A stretch of DNA of 34,888 bases from DASVDK01 sp036381125 [NCBI: Thermodesulfobacteriota bacterium]. GTDB lineage: Bacteria; DASVDK01. Positions 1-9,584 of the stretch are shown here, piece after piece. The translations under genes and the position numbers were made by a program. Every line of letters starts with the position of its first letter. The first letter of the stretch is position 1. The notes beneath the pieces were generated by a model, which had not been told where the DNA came from, made no database searches, and saw only the letters and a program-made list of their open reading frames with translations. The stretch covers positions 1 to 34,888 of the forward strand of contig DASVDK010000124.1 in NCBI GenBank assembly GCA_036381125.1, in the 5' to 3' direction.

Positions 1-789
1 TACCTCGCGTACCGCCTCGTCGAGCCGGGCGACCAGCCGGCCTTCGCGCGCCTCGTCGAGCGCCTGTTCTCGGGACAGCTCGCCGAGCTCGGCTGGGAGC
101 CGACGGCCGGCGAGAGCCAGGAGACGGCCGTCCGGCGCGCCACGGTCATCGCGGCGCTCGGCGACACCGCCCGCCTCCCGGAGGTGCTCGCCGAGGCCGA
201 GCGGCGGCAGCCGGCCGAGCAGGCCGACCCCCGCGCGATCGAGCCGAACCTCGCCGGCCTCGTCGTGCGGCTCGCCGCGCGCCGAGGCGACGGGGCCCGG
301 TTCGACGCCTACGTCGAGACCTACACGCGGCGCAAGGCCGCGGGCGCGCCGCCCCAGGAATCGGCGCGCTACCTGTACGCGCTCCCCTGCTTCGAGTCGC
401 AGGACGTGATCCTGAGGCTCCTGGGGTTGATCTTCCGCTCGGACGTCGTGCCGCAGGAGCAGATCGGCATCCTGCTGCAGCAGATGCTCGGCCAGAAGGC
501 GGCCCGGATGCCGACCTGGCAGGCCATCAAGTCGAACTGGGGCGACCTCAAGGCGAAGGTGGGGGCGATGGGGCTCTCCCGCCTCGTGCGGGCCACCTCC
601 GGGCTGCCGACCGAGGTGCGCCAGGACGTCGCCGACTTCTTCGGGAAGAACCCGGTCGAGGAGGCGCGGCGCGCACTCGCCCAGGCGCTCGAGAGCCTCG
701 ACCTCGACGCCGAGCTGATCGCCAGGGAGCGGGGCCGACTCGCCGGGTGGCTCAGGGCCGGGACGCCGGCCGGCGCGGCCGACGACTAG
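1..789 (+). CDS. M1 family metallopeptidase, C-terminal part (5' end outside window)
   Basis: The reading frame is open from base 1 and ends at TAG 787-789, so only the last 262 residues are present. The visible part is all-helical and matches the ERAP1_C-like C-terminal domain of M1 aminopeptidases: a long alpha-solenoid ending in ...YALPCFESQDVILRLL, ...RMPTWQAIKSNWGDLKAK and ...FGKNPVEEARRALAQALES. The WxxIKxNWxxL pattern and the late FF..NP.. helix are typical of this domain. The catalytic gluzincin domain (GxMEN and HExxH) would lie upstream and cannot be checked. Known family role: zinc-dependent removal of N-terminal amino acids from peptides. An internal ATG at 184 is not the true start, because homologous sequence continues upstream of it. 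Confidence 0.85.
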   Translation, partial: YLAYRLVEPGDQPAFARLVERLFSGQLAELGWEPTAGESQETAVRRATVIAALGDTARLPEVLAEAERRQPAEQADPRAIEPNLAGLVVRLAARRGDGARFDAYVETYTRRKAAGAPPQESARYLYALPCFESQDVILRLLGLIFRSDVVPQEQIGILLQQMLGQKAARMPTWQAIKSNWGDLKAKVGAMGLSRLVRATSGLPTEVRQDVADFFGKNPVEEARRALAQALESLDLDAELIARERGRLAGWLRAGTPAGAADD

Positions 790-821
790 GCACTGTCCGC
801 GCCGCCCGGACGCCGCCTCGG

Positions 822-827
822 TATACT
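822..827 (+). promoter_or_regulatory. Possible -10 element (TATACT) before the chemosensory fusion gene
   Basis: TATACT lies in the 107-bp gap between the M1 peptidase stop and the ATG at 897. It is close to the sigma-70 -10 consensus in a very GC-rich setting. No convincing -35 hexamer is seen 16-18 bp upstream, so this is a weak call. Confidence 0.3.
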
Positions 828-896
828 CGGAGGGCGCGTGCGACGGCTCTCCACGCGCGCACCCGGAGTTCCGATGCCCCGGGTACCGAGGGCGGC

Positions 897-3800
897 ATGA
901 GCGGAGCCAGACGGTCGGCGCGCCGGCGGCGCGGCGGCACCGACGGCACCCCGGAGGACGCGGGCGAGTCGCCCGTGCGGGCCACGGACGAGCCCGGCGA
1001 CCAGGCGCCGGCGCGGGTCGACGACCGGGCCGGCGAGGGGCCGGCGGCCGTGCCCATCCGCGTCGTCGGCATCGGGGCGTCGGCGGGCGGGCTCGAGGCG
1101 ATGACCGACCTGCTCGGTCACCTCCCGCCGACACCGGCATGGCCTTCGTCCTGGTGCAGCACCTCGACCCGGCGCACGAGAGCCTGCTCGCCCCGCTGCT
1201 CGCCCGCGTCACCGACATGCCGGTCGTCACGGCCGCGGACGGGATGCCGGTCGAGCCGGACCACGTCTACGTGATCCCGCCGGACGGGGCGCTCGGGGTC
1301 GACGGGATGCGCCTGTGGCTGTCGCGGCGCGGCCACGCGCCCGAGGCCCACTACACCGTCGACACGTTCCTCCGCTCGCTCGCGGCCGCCCAGCGGCACC
1401 TCGCCGTCGCGGTCGTCCTCTCCGGCGCCGACAGCGACGGCGCCCTCGGCGTGACGGCCGTGAAGGGGCAGGGCGGCGTGGTGCTGGCCCAGGAGCCGGC
1501 CTCGGCGGGCCACCCCGGGATGCCGTGCCACGCCATCGCCACGGGGTGCGTGGACTTCGTCGGCACGCCCGACGAGCTGGCCGCGGAGCTCGGCCGCCTG
1601 GCCGCGACCTCCCCCGAGGCGCTCCTGGAAGCGCCGGCGGCCACCGACGGCACGATCCGGCAGGTCTTCCAGGTCCTGCAGTCCGCCACCGACGTCGACT
1701 TCGCCTGCTACAAGCCCTCCACCGTCCACCGCCGCCTCGCGCGCCGGATGGCGCTCGTCGGGGTGCAGGACCTCCGCGACTACCTGCGGTACCTGCAGGA
1801 GCGCCCGGCCGAGGTCGACGCGCTCTACCAGGACCTGCTCATCAACGTGACGCGGTTCTTCCGCGACGCCGAGGCGTTCGACGTCCTCGCGGAGAAGGCC
1901 TGGCCGACCATCCTCGAGGCCCGCCGGCAGGCGGATCGGCCGATCCGCATCTGGGTGCCCGGCTGCTCCACGGGCGAGGAGTGCTACTCGCTGGCGATCT
2001 GCCTCTTCGAGTACCTCGACGCCCACGCGCCGGGGACGCCGGTGCAGATCTTCGGCACCGACGTGAGCGACCGGATGCTCGAGCGGGCCCGGGCCGGCGT
2101 CTACCCGGAGGACATCACGCTCGACGTCCCCGCGGAGCGGCTGCGCCGCTACTTCGTCAAGGTCGACGGCGGCTTCCAGGTGGCCAGGCCGGTTCGCGAC
2201 AGTTGCATCTTCGCCAGCCAGAACCTGACGCGCGACCCGCCCTTCTCGGGCCTCGACCTGATCAGTTGCCGCAACGTGCTCATCTACCTGACCGTGCAGG
2301 CGCAGCGGCGGATCGTGCCGGTCTTCCACTTCGCGCTCCGCCCGAACGGCTTCCTCCTCCTCGGCAGCTCGGAGACGGTCGGGCCGCACGCCGACCTCTT
2401 CCGGTTGGTCGACACGGCCCGGAGCCTCTACGCGAAGGAGCCGGTCCCGACCCGCTTCGACTGGGAGGTCGCCCGGATCGAGCCGCGCGAGTCGCGGGCG
2501 GGCGCCCCCGTGGAGTCGCCGCAGCGGCCGCACATCGACCTCCGGAGCGAGGCCGTCCGCGAGGGGGAGCGCCAGCTCCTCGACCGCTTCGCCCCGCCGG
2601 GCGTCCTCGTCACCGAGGCCCTCGAGGTCGTCTACGTGCGGGGCGACACCGGCGCGTTCCTCGCGCCGTCGCCCGGCGAGGCGAGTCTCAACCTCCTCAA
2701 GCTCCTGAAGCCCGGCCTCCTGCCGGGGGTGCCGCGTGTGCTCCGCGCGGCCCGGGGCCGGACGGAGGTGCTGCGCCGAAAGGCGGGGCGCGTGGAGATC
2801 GACGGCCGCTCTCGCGAGGTGGCGATCGAGGTGGTTCCCGTCCCGAGCCGCTCCCGGCCGTTGCACTACCTCGTCCTGTTCGACGCGTCCCCCGGGGCGC
2901 GTGGGGCCGGGCGGCCCCGGGCGCGCGCGAGCGTGTCCCGCTCCGGCGCGAGCCGGCGGATCGCCGAGATGGAGGCGGAACTCGAGGACGCCCAGGAGGC
3001 GCTCCGCACCGTCGTCGACGAGCAGGCCGGCGTCAACGAGGAGCTCAGGGCCGCCAACGAGGAGGTGGTTGCGAGCAACGAGGAGCTGCACGCCACCAAC
3101 GAGGAGCTGGAGGCGGCTCGCGAGGAGCTTCAGGCGACCAACGAGGAGCTGGCCACCCTCAACGAGCAGCTCCAGAGCCGCAACCGGGACCTGAACCAGC
3201 TCACCAACGACCTCACGAACCTCCTCGCGAGCCTCAGCATGCCGATCGTCATGGTCGGGCGCGATCTCCGCTTCCGGCGGATCACGCCGCTCGCGACGCG
3301 CGTCCTCAACGTGCGCCCGAACGACGTGGGCCGGCCGGTGTCCGAGATCCGCACCGGCCTCACCGGGCCGCCGCTCGAGTCGCTCGTCCACGAGGTGCTC
3401 GACAGCCTCGCGGTCAGAGAGGTCGAGGTCGAGGACGCCGCCGGACGTCCGTGGCTCATGCGGATCCGCCCGTACAAGACCGACGATCAGCAGATCGACG
3501 GGGTCGTGATCGCGCTCGTCGACGTGAGCGACCTGCGGGCGGTCGCGGCCGGACTGCGCGGGGCGCGCGAGTACGCCGACGCGGTCGTCGCCATGGTGCG
3601 GCAGCCGCTGCTCGTCCTGGACCGGGACGGTAACGTCCGCCTCGCGGACCCCGGGTTCTGCCGGACCTTCCAGGCCCTGGAGGGGGAGGTGCTCGGGCGG
3701 CCGCTCGCGCAGATCTCGGGCGGGGCCTGGGAGCGCGCCGGCGTCACCCGCCTGGTCACGGACCCCCCGGCGAACGGGGACGAGGTTCGCGAGGCGGTGG

Positions 3801-5158
3801 TGGAGGAGGACTTCGCCCCGATCGGGCGACGCCGGCTGGTCGTCACTGCTCGGCGCATCGATGCGGAGTCCGGTGACGATCCTCTCGTGCTGGTGGCCGT
3901 CGACGACGTCACCGAGGGCTCGGCGCCGGGGAGGCGTCGCGACGCGGGCGCCGAGGAGAGCCTCGGCGACGAGCGCAGGGCTCGGGAGGAGGCCGAGGCC
4001 GCCAGCCGGGCCAAGGACGCCTTCCTGGCCACCCTCTCGCACGAGCTGCGCACGCCGCTCACCTCCATGCTCGGCTGGGTGAGCATGCTGCGGGGCGGCA
4101 GGCTCGATCCCGCGACCGTCAACCGGGCCCTGGCGGCGCTCGAGCGCAACACGAAGGTCCAGGTCCAGCTCATCGAGGACCTCCTCGACGTGTCGCGCGT
4201 GACGAGCGGAAAGTTCCGGATCGACTTCCGCCCGGTGGACCTGGCGGCCGTCGCGCGGGCCGCCGCCGACGTCGTCCGGCCGGCAGCCCTGGCCAAGGGG
4301 GTGCGCCTGGTCGTGCAGGCCGCTCCCGGCGTGACGGTCCTCGGCGACCGCGACCGATTGCAGCAGGCCGCCTGGAACCTCCTCTCGAACGCGATCAGGT
4401 TCACGCCGAGGGACGGCGAGATCCGCCTGTCCGTCTCCCGCGCGAACGGACAGGCCGAGCTGTCGGTGCGGGACACCGGAGCCGGCATCCCCTCGCAGCT
4501 GCTGCCCCAGGTCTTCGATCGCTTCCGCCAGCTCGGGGGCAACGCGACCCCGCCGCACGGCGGCCTCGGCCTCGGCCTCGTCATCGTCCGCCACATCGTC
4601 GAGCTGCACGGCGGCGTGGTGCGGGCGGAGAGCGACGGGCGGAACGAGGGCTCGACGTTCACGATCAACGTGCCGCTCGCGCCCCGGGCCGGCGTGGAGA
4701 CGGTCGAGGACGCGGCGGCCGGCCCACCCGTCCTCGTCGGCGAGGCGTCGCTCACCGGGGAGAACGTCCTTGCCGGGGTGCAGGTCCTCCTCGCGGAGGA
4801 CGAACCCGACGCGCGCGACATGCTGGCCGCCGCCCTGGCGCACTACGGTGCGCAGGCAACGGCCGTCGGCTCCGTTCGGGAGGCGCTCGCGGCGCTCGGC
4901 CGGCAGGTGCCCGACGTGCTCGTCGCGGACATCGCCATGCCGGAGGAGGACGGCTACGTCCTGATCCGGCGCGTGCGGGCCCTTCCGTACGACCGGGGGG
5001 GCCGGGTGCCGGCCCTGGCGCTGACGGCCTACGCGCGGGCGGAGGACGTCGAGCAGGCGAAGGCGGCCGGCTTCAACGTCCACCTCGCCAAGCCGATCGA
5101 GCCGGCCGTCCTGGCGCTCACCGTGGCGCAACTCGCCGGGCCGCGCACCGGCCGCTAG
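897..5158 (+). CDS. CheB-CheR-PAS-histidine kinase-receiver fusion, interrupted by an apparent -1 frameshift near 1129
   Basis: A giant chemosensory hybrid of about 1,420 residues when the two frames are joined. From 897 the first frame gives a charged leader and the CheB start PIRVVGIGASAGG (catalytic Ser). At about 1125-1135 the homologous frame moves to the one starting at 1139, which continues with AFVLVQHLDP (catalytic His) and SGADSDGALG (catalytic Asp region). One missing G (CCGCCGACACC for CCGCCGGACACC) explains the shift. Then follow CheR (about 1660-2440; SAM site VPGCSTGEECYSLA, SCRNVLIYL), a coiled coil of repeated NEEL motifs (about 2958-3220), two PAS-like domains (3225-3920), HisKA (SHELRTP, His codon 4040-4042), HATPase (NLLSNAIRF, GGLGLGL) and a C-terminal receiver with Asp codon 4928-4930. 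The family couples methylation-type sensing to phosphotransfer. Without the repair, translation from 1139 would give a CheB domain lacking its nucleophile. Confidence 0.85.
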
Positions 5159-5224
5159 CCCCCGGCGCCCGGCAACCGGCCCGGGCCGTGCACGCCCCCC
5201 GAGGACACCGCAGAGGTGCGTCGC

Positions 5225-5827
5225 ATGCCGACCGCTCTCAGCCTCGACCGCCGGCTGGCGGAGATGGGCGCGGACCTCGATCTGCTGCGCTGGATCCGTG
5301 TCCATCACGACCTCCCGTCCGCATGGGCCGCCTGTCCGCGGGGCGACTGGCTCCTCTGGATCGCCGCGATCCTCGCCAGACGGCCGGAGGAGCAGCGAGC
5401 GGTCGTCCTCGCGGCAGCCGCCTGTGCCCGCCTGGCGCTCCCGTACGCCATCCGGCAGGTCCCCGGTCCGGAAACGGCCATCGAGGCGGCCGAGGGCTGG
5501 GGCCGCAGCCTCGCGTCGGGAGGCGTCGTCGACGCGGCGGCCAAGGGCGCCGCCTTCACCGTCATGGCGAGCCTGAGGGACGAACGCGCCTGGGCCGCGG
5601 CATCCGCCGCCTGGGCCAGCGCCTGGGCGGCTGTCTGGTTCGCCTATCAGGACGGCCACAGCGTCGGGGCCGCCCAGGCGGCCCGCCAGGCCGCGGAGGC
5701 GAGCGCGGAGGCGCACGGAGCGGCTGCGACCGCGGTCCTCGCGCGCTGCGCCGACATCGTCCGCGCGGGCGTCGCCTGCCCGACCATGCCGGCCGCGACT
5801 GCGACGGCCGGTGACGCCGCCTCCTGA
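5225..5827 (+). CDS. Imm5-like helical protein (putative immunity protein family)
   Basis: 200 residues, mostly alpha-helical and Ala/Trp-rich. The pattern ..W..CPRGDWLLWIAAIL.. near residues 35-50, followed by ALPYAIRQVPGPETAIEAAEGWGRS, resembles the Imm5-like proteins annotated 'putative immunity protein'. In that family a DWxLW motif and an IEAAExW helix recur. I recall the family from its pattern and have no alignment, so the assignment is tentative. The start is ATG 5225 with GAGG about 9 bases upstream; a GTG at 5216 is in frame but has no better ribosome-binding site. It sits 66 bp after the chemosensory fusion, on the same strand. No polymorphic toxin, secretion marker or HNH/RNase domain is seen beside it, so it would be an orphan antitoxin or a housekeeping relative. 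Confidence 0.5.
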   Translation: MPTALSLDRRLAEMGADLDLLRWIRVHHDLPSAWAACPRGDWLLWIAAILARRPEEQRAVVLAAAACARLALPYAIRQVPGPETAIEAAEGWGRSLASGGVVDAAAKGAAFTVMASLRDERAWAAASAAWASAWAAVWFAYQDGHSVGAAQAARQAAEASAEAHGAAATAVLARCADIVRAGVACPTMPAATATAGDAAS

Positions 5828-5900
5828 CGTCGGCCGGCCCGGGCGCCGGCCGCGAGGGGATGGAGGCGCCCGCCTGGCAGCCGCGCGCGGGCAAGTCTAG

Positions 5901-5932
5901 ACTCTGGCTCCAGAGTAAGGGTCCACTTACTC
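5901..5932. promoter_or_regulatory. Two overlapping inverted repeats upstream of the CbiX-like gene
   Basis: ACTCTGGCTCCAGAGT (5901-5916) is a perfect 16-bp palindrome. GAGTAAG (5913-5919) pairs with CTTACTC (5926-5932) around a 6-base loop. The two dyads share bases 5913-5916, so as RNA they would be mutually exclusive. As DNA, the half-sites ACTCTGG/CCAGAGT recall those of MerR-family metal regulators such as ZntR, but the 2-bp gap is much shorter than the usual one. The element lies about 185 bp before ATG 6116. The rest of the 5828-6115 gap holds no ORF I can support. Confidence 0.45.
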
Positions 5933-6115
5933 CACATCGCCCGGCGAGCGCATCGACCTCGCCGGCGCGACCCGCCAGCCAGCCGGTGCTCGCAGAGGCC
6001 GGCAGCCAGCCAGGCAACCGTCAGTCGACCCACAGGTTGACCGCGCATACGCCGCCGGAGGAGGGGACGAGCCTCCCCAAGCGCGGCGGCGCGTCGCGCG
6101 AGAGGAGCACCGACG

Positions 6116-7487
6116 ATGCACCTGGTGAGGCACGCCGTCGCGGCGTCCATCGGGCTGGCGCTGGCGCTCGGCTTCGGGCCGACCGCGCTTGCCGCCCCGC
6201 GGACCGACCCGGGCTTCCTCGTGATCGCCCCCGACCGGGGCTACGCCGGCAACGAGGAGGTTCGCGAGGCGTGGCGGGCGTTCCGCGAGGACCACCTGAC
6301 GCGCCTGGTCTTCGTGTCGCTCGCGCAGGACTACGAGACCGCGGTGCGCGACCGGCTGCGCGACGCGGTCGCCGAGCTTCGGGCGGAGGGGGCCGCGGCG
6401 CCGGTCTTCGGCCGCGATCCGCTGGCCGGGCAGATCCTCGAGGACCGTGCCCGCGCCCTGGCCCGCACGCGGTGCGGCCACGAGGGGGCGCACGGGAGCG
6501 GTCACCGGAGCGGCCACGGCGCACGCCGCGAGGAGGGGCGGCCCGACCGGCTCGTCGTGGTCGGCTTCGGCGCGACGAGCCGCGACGACGCCGACGCGAT
6601 GGCGCGCGACCTCGCGTCGTTGGCCGCGGGCGTTCGGCTTCAAGCACACCGCATCGATGCGGTTCGGCCGGCGGCTCGAGGCTCTCGTCGGCGGGCACGA
6701 CGTCGGCTACGACGGCCGCGAGATCCTCCCCGATCCGCTCGTCGCCCGCTGGCTGCGGAAGGTGGCGAGCCGGTACGTGCCGGTCCGCCGGGAACAGCTC
6801 GGCGTGGTGGTGATGCCGCACGGGGCGGGCGAGTACGTGAACGCGCCGATCCTCGCCGCCGTCGAGCCGCTCCGCGGCCGGTACAACCTCGAGGTTGCCT
6901 TCGGCATGGCCGACGTCGAAGGCTCGATGGGGATGGGCCACGGCCACGGCGGCGGGCCGTCTCGAGTCAGGAGCGGGGCGCTCCTCTTCACCGTCGGGGG
7001 GCTCGGCGCCGACCCGCTCGTCGCCGAGGTCCTGCTCGAGCGGATCCTCGAGGTGAGCCGCGAGCCGTCGCGCGAGACCGTGATCCTGCTCGCCCACGGC
7101 GCCGGCAGCGACGAGGACGACCGGCTCTGGCTCGAGCAGCTCGCCGAGCGCGCCGAGCAGATCCGCGCCAGGACGCCCGTGACGTTCCGCGCGATCGAGG
7201 TCGCGACGGTCCGCGAGGACCGGCCGGACAGGCGCGCGGCGGCGGTCGCGAGGGTGCGCCGCATGGTCGAGGAGGGGGCGCGCGACGGCTGCAGAGTCCT
7301 CGTCGTCTCGAACCGCATCTCCGGGCCCGGGCCGTATCGCCGGCTCCTCTCGGGTCTCGACTACGTGCTGAACGACCGCGGCATCGCGCCGCACCCGAAC
7401 CTCACGCGCTGGATGGAGGCGCAGATCGAGGCCTGGATGCGGGACCAGCTCGCCTCGTCGGGCGCCGGCGCGACCGGCGCGCAGTAA
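6116..7487 (+). pseudogene. CbiX-type chelatase-repeat protein, exported, frameshifted near 6628
   Basis: ATG 6116 follows AGAGGAGC and opens with a signal peptide (LALALGFGPTALAAP). The first frame runs to DLASLAAG. The homologous sequence then continues in another frame as FGFKHTASMRFGRRLEALVGG and ends at TAA 7485-7487. One extra G (GCGGGCGTTC for GCGGCGTTC) accounts for the shift. The protein is a tandem of CbiX/CbiK-like units: PGFLVIAPDRG.., DRLVVVGFGAT.., LGVVVMPHGAG.. and ETVILLAHGAG.., with paired endings (DPLAGQILEDRA / DPLVAEVLLERI and LPDPLVARWLRK / APHPNLTRWMEA). The last unit is full length; the second lacks about 45-50 residues between its first helix and the GFKHTASM segment. 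His-rich stretches (CGHEGAHGSGH, GMGHGHGG) suggest metal handling. Family role: insertion of cobalt or another metal into a tetrapyrrole. Its neighbour is a TonB receptor. Confidence 0.7.
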
Positions 7488-7586
7488 CGCAGGGATCGAT
7501 CGAGCCAGCCACCCACGGGCCGGCCCTCCGGCTCGAGGCCGCACGCCACGTTGCCGACCCGGCCGGGTCCGGGTGGGGAGGGACGC

Positions 7587-9435
7587 ATGCGTGTCGGAAG
7601 GTCGTGGGGGTGGGGCCGGTCGCTCGCGGCGGCGGCCGCGCTGGTGATCGCGGCGCTCGGAACGTCGCCGGCCCATGGACAGGAGCCGCGCCCGGAGGCC
7701 TCGCCCGCGGAGACCCGCCGATCGTGCTGCCGGCGGTGACGGTCACGGCGACCAGGACGCCGCGCGCCGTCGAGGAGACGCCGGGGACCGTGTCGGTCAT
7801 CGGCGAGGAGGAGATCGAGCGGGAGCTCGCGCGGGACATCGAGGACCTCGTCCGGCACGAGCCGGGCGTGATGGTGCGGACCGACCCCAACCGGTACGGG
7901 AACGGCGGCTTCAACATCCGGGGCATCGACGGCAACCGGGTGGCGATCCAGGTGGACGGCGTACGCGTCCCCGACCAGCTCACCGGGACCATCCCGCTCA
8001 CGCGCGACTACGTGGACCTCTACCTCGCGCGGTTCGGCCGGCCGTGGTACGCGAGCGGCAAGGGGGCGTACTACTCGTCGAGCGAGACCTGGGCCGAGAC
8101 GGTGACCCTGGCCGGCCGGGCCGGTCCGCTCGACGCCCTCCTCCTCTTCACGCGGCGCGACGGACACGAGACCGAGAACAACGGCGCCATCCCCGCGAAC
8201 CCGAAGGACATCGTCTCGAGCAACCTCCTCGGCAAGCTCGTCTGGCGAGCGGGGGAGTCGAGCACGTTCCGCCTCACGGGGGAGTTCTTCGAGCGCGACA
8301 CGGAGACCGACGTGGCGAGCGATCGAACCGCCACGCTCCTCGCCCGCCTCGCCGAGGAGGAGACGCGGCGCAGCCGGGTGAGCCTGGCGCACGAGTACCG
8401 TGACGCCGGGGCCGGCCTCGTCCAGGGGGTCCGCTGGCAGCTCTACTACCAGGACGGCGAGACGCGCGACACCGCCGAGGAGCGCCGGATCGTGGGCGGC
8501 TCCGAGCGCCTCAGACCGATACCTGGCGCGCCGGCCTCTACGTGCAGGACGAGATCGGCGTCGGCCCCGCGGAGCGGCGCACGTCGATCATCCCCGCCGT
8601 CCGGCTCGAGTACTATCGCCTGAACCCGCGGCCGGACGCCGACTTCGCGCGGATCAACACGCGCGACGCCCTGGTCGACGAGGTCTCCGAGTTCGCCGTC
8701 TCCCCCAAGCTCGGCGTGATCGTCGGGCTCACGCAGGAGCTGTCCGCCTTCGTCCAGTACACCCGTGGGTTCCGCAGCCCGCCGTACGACGAGGTCGGCA
8801 CCGCCTTCACGAACTTCACGTTCGGCTACACGGTGCTGCCGAACCCGGACCTCGGGCCGGAGACGAGCGACGGCTTCGAGGTGGGCGTGCGCGGCGCGTA
8901 CCGGCCCGTTCGCTTCCGGCTCGTCGGCTTCTACAACCTGTACGACGACTTCATCGAGACGGTGCCGGTCGGCGAGGTCGACGGCCTCGACGCCTTCCAG
9001 GCGAGGAACCTCACCGAGGTGCGGATCTTCGGAGCGGAGGCGGAGGTGGAGATCGCGCTCGGCGCCTTCTGGTCGGCGCTGGAGGGGCTGAGCCTCCTCG
9101 GCGCCGCCGCCTACGCCGAGGGGGACAACGAGGAGACCGACCAGCCTCTCGACTCGGTCGCCCCGCCGAACGGCGTGGTCTCGCTCCGCTACCGGGAGCC
9201 GCGAGACCGCTGGGGGGCCGAGGTGGCGGCGTCGATCGTCGCGCCGAAGCACCGGGTCGCCGGCAGCGGCTCGAGCGGGTCGCCGTTTTGCACGCCCGGC
9301 TTCGTCACGGCGGACCTGACCGCGTACTGCAACGTCGGCAGGCGGGTGACGCTGGCGGCCGGCGTCTTCAACGTCCTCGACCTCTACACCCAGCCGGGTC
9401 GCCACGCGAGCGCGAGCGTGACCGTCCGCTTCTGA
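7587..9435 (+). pseudogene. TonB-dependent receptor (hemoglobin/transferrin/lactoferrin class), two frameshifts and missing segments
   Basis: ATG 7587 follows GGGGAGGG and encodes a signal peptide (LAAAAALVIAALGTSPAHG). At about 7712 a G appears to be missing, and the plug continues in another frame: LPAVTVTATRTPRAVEETPG, DLVRHEPGVMVR, GFNIRGIDGNRVAIQVDGVRVPD. Barrel sequence follows to about 8513, where a C appears to be missing (CGCCTCAGACC). The frame then shifts to QTDTWRAGLYVQDEI and runs to the C-terminal YTQPGRHASASVTVRF, with the terminal Phe usual for outer-membrane barrels. Compared with the family as I know it, the plug segment carrying the RGP..LYGS.ALGG motif is absent after RDYVDL, the stretch before TDTWRAG is short, and the conserved YW..SDVRG near the C-terminus is missing after FNVLD. 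The receptor as read is probably non-functional. Confidence 0.75.
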
Positions 9436-9471
9436 CCTCGCACGCCGGGGTCGGGCCCGGCGGTCTCGGCC

Positions 9472-9584
9472 TGGAAAATGGAAAGACCTGACCCCATGGA
9501 AAATGGAAAGACCTGACCCCATGGAAAATCGTGGGGGTCAGGTCTCAACGTTTTCCAGCGCGGAGAACGGAAAGGCCCGACCCC
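9472..9584. repeat. REP-like cluster: two direct and two further inverted/divergent units
   Basis: A 25-base unit ending GGAAAGACCTGACCCCA occurs twice in perfect tandem (9472-9496 and 9497-9521). An inverted, slightly divergent copy follows at 9534-9557 (GGGGTCAGGTCTCAACG then TTTTCCA), then a direct divergent copy at 9563-9584 (ending AAAGGCCCGACCCC). The cluster begins 36 bp after the TonB receptor stop and runs into the end of the convergent EamA gene. Related copies occur at about 12.0, 22.5, 26.2 and 30.4 kb. Such elements are typically mobilised by RAYT (IS200-like) transposases; none is present in this window. Confidence 0.85.

Noticed and set aside
1118-5716. 1,532-codon minus-strand open frame
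   Set aside because: Antisense to the CheB-CheR-kinase fusion; Arg/Gly/Asp-rich composition with no domain, as expected for the complementary strand of GC-rich coding DNA.
8400-9491. 363-codon plus-strand open frame over the TonB receptor 3' half
   Set aside because: Out of frame with the receptor barrel; Arg-rich shadow without a domain.
9472-9584. CRISPR-like repeats
   Set aside because: The repeats are directly abutting or inverted, without unique spacers, and related copies are dispersed through the window; they are REP-like elements.
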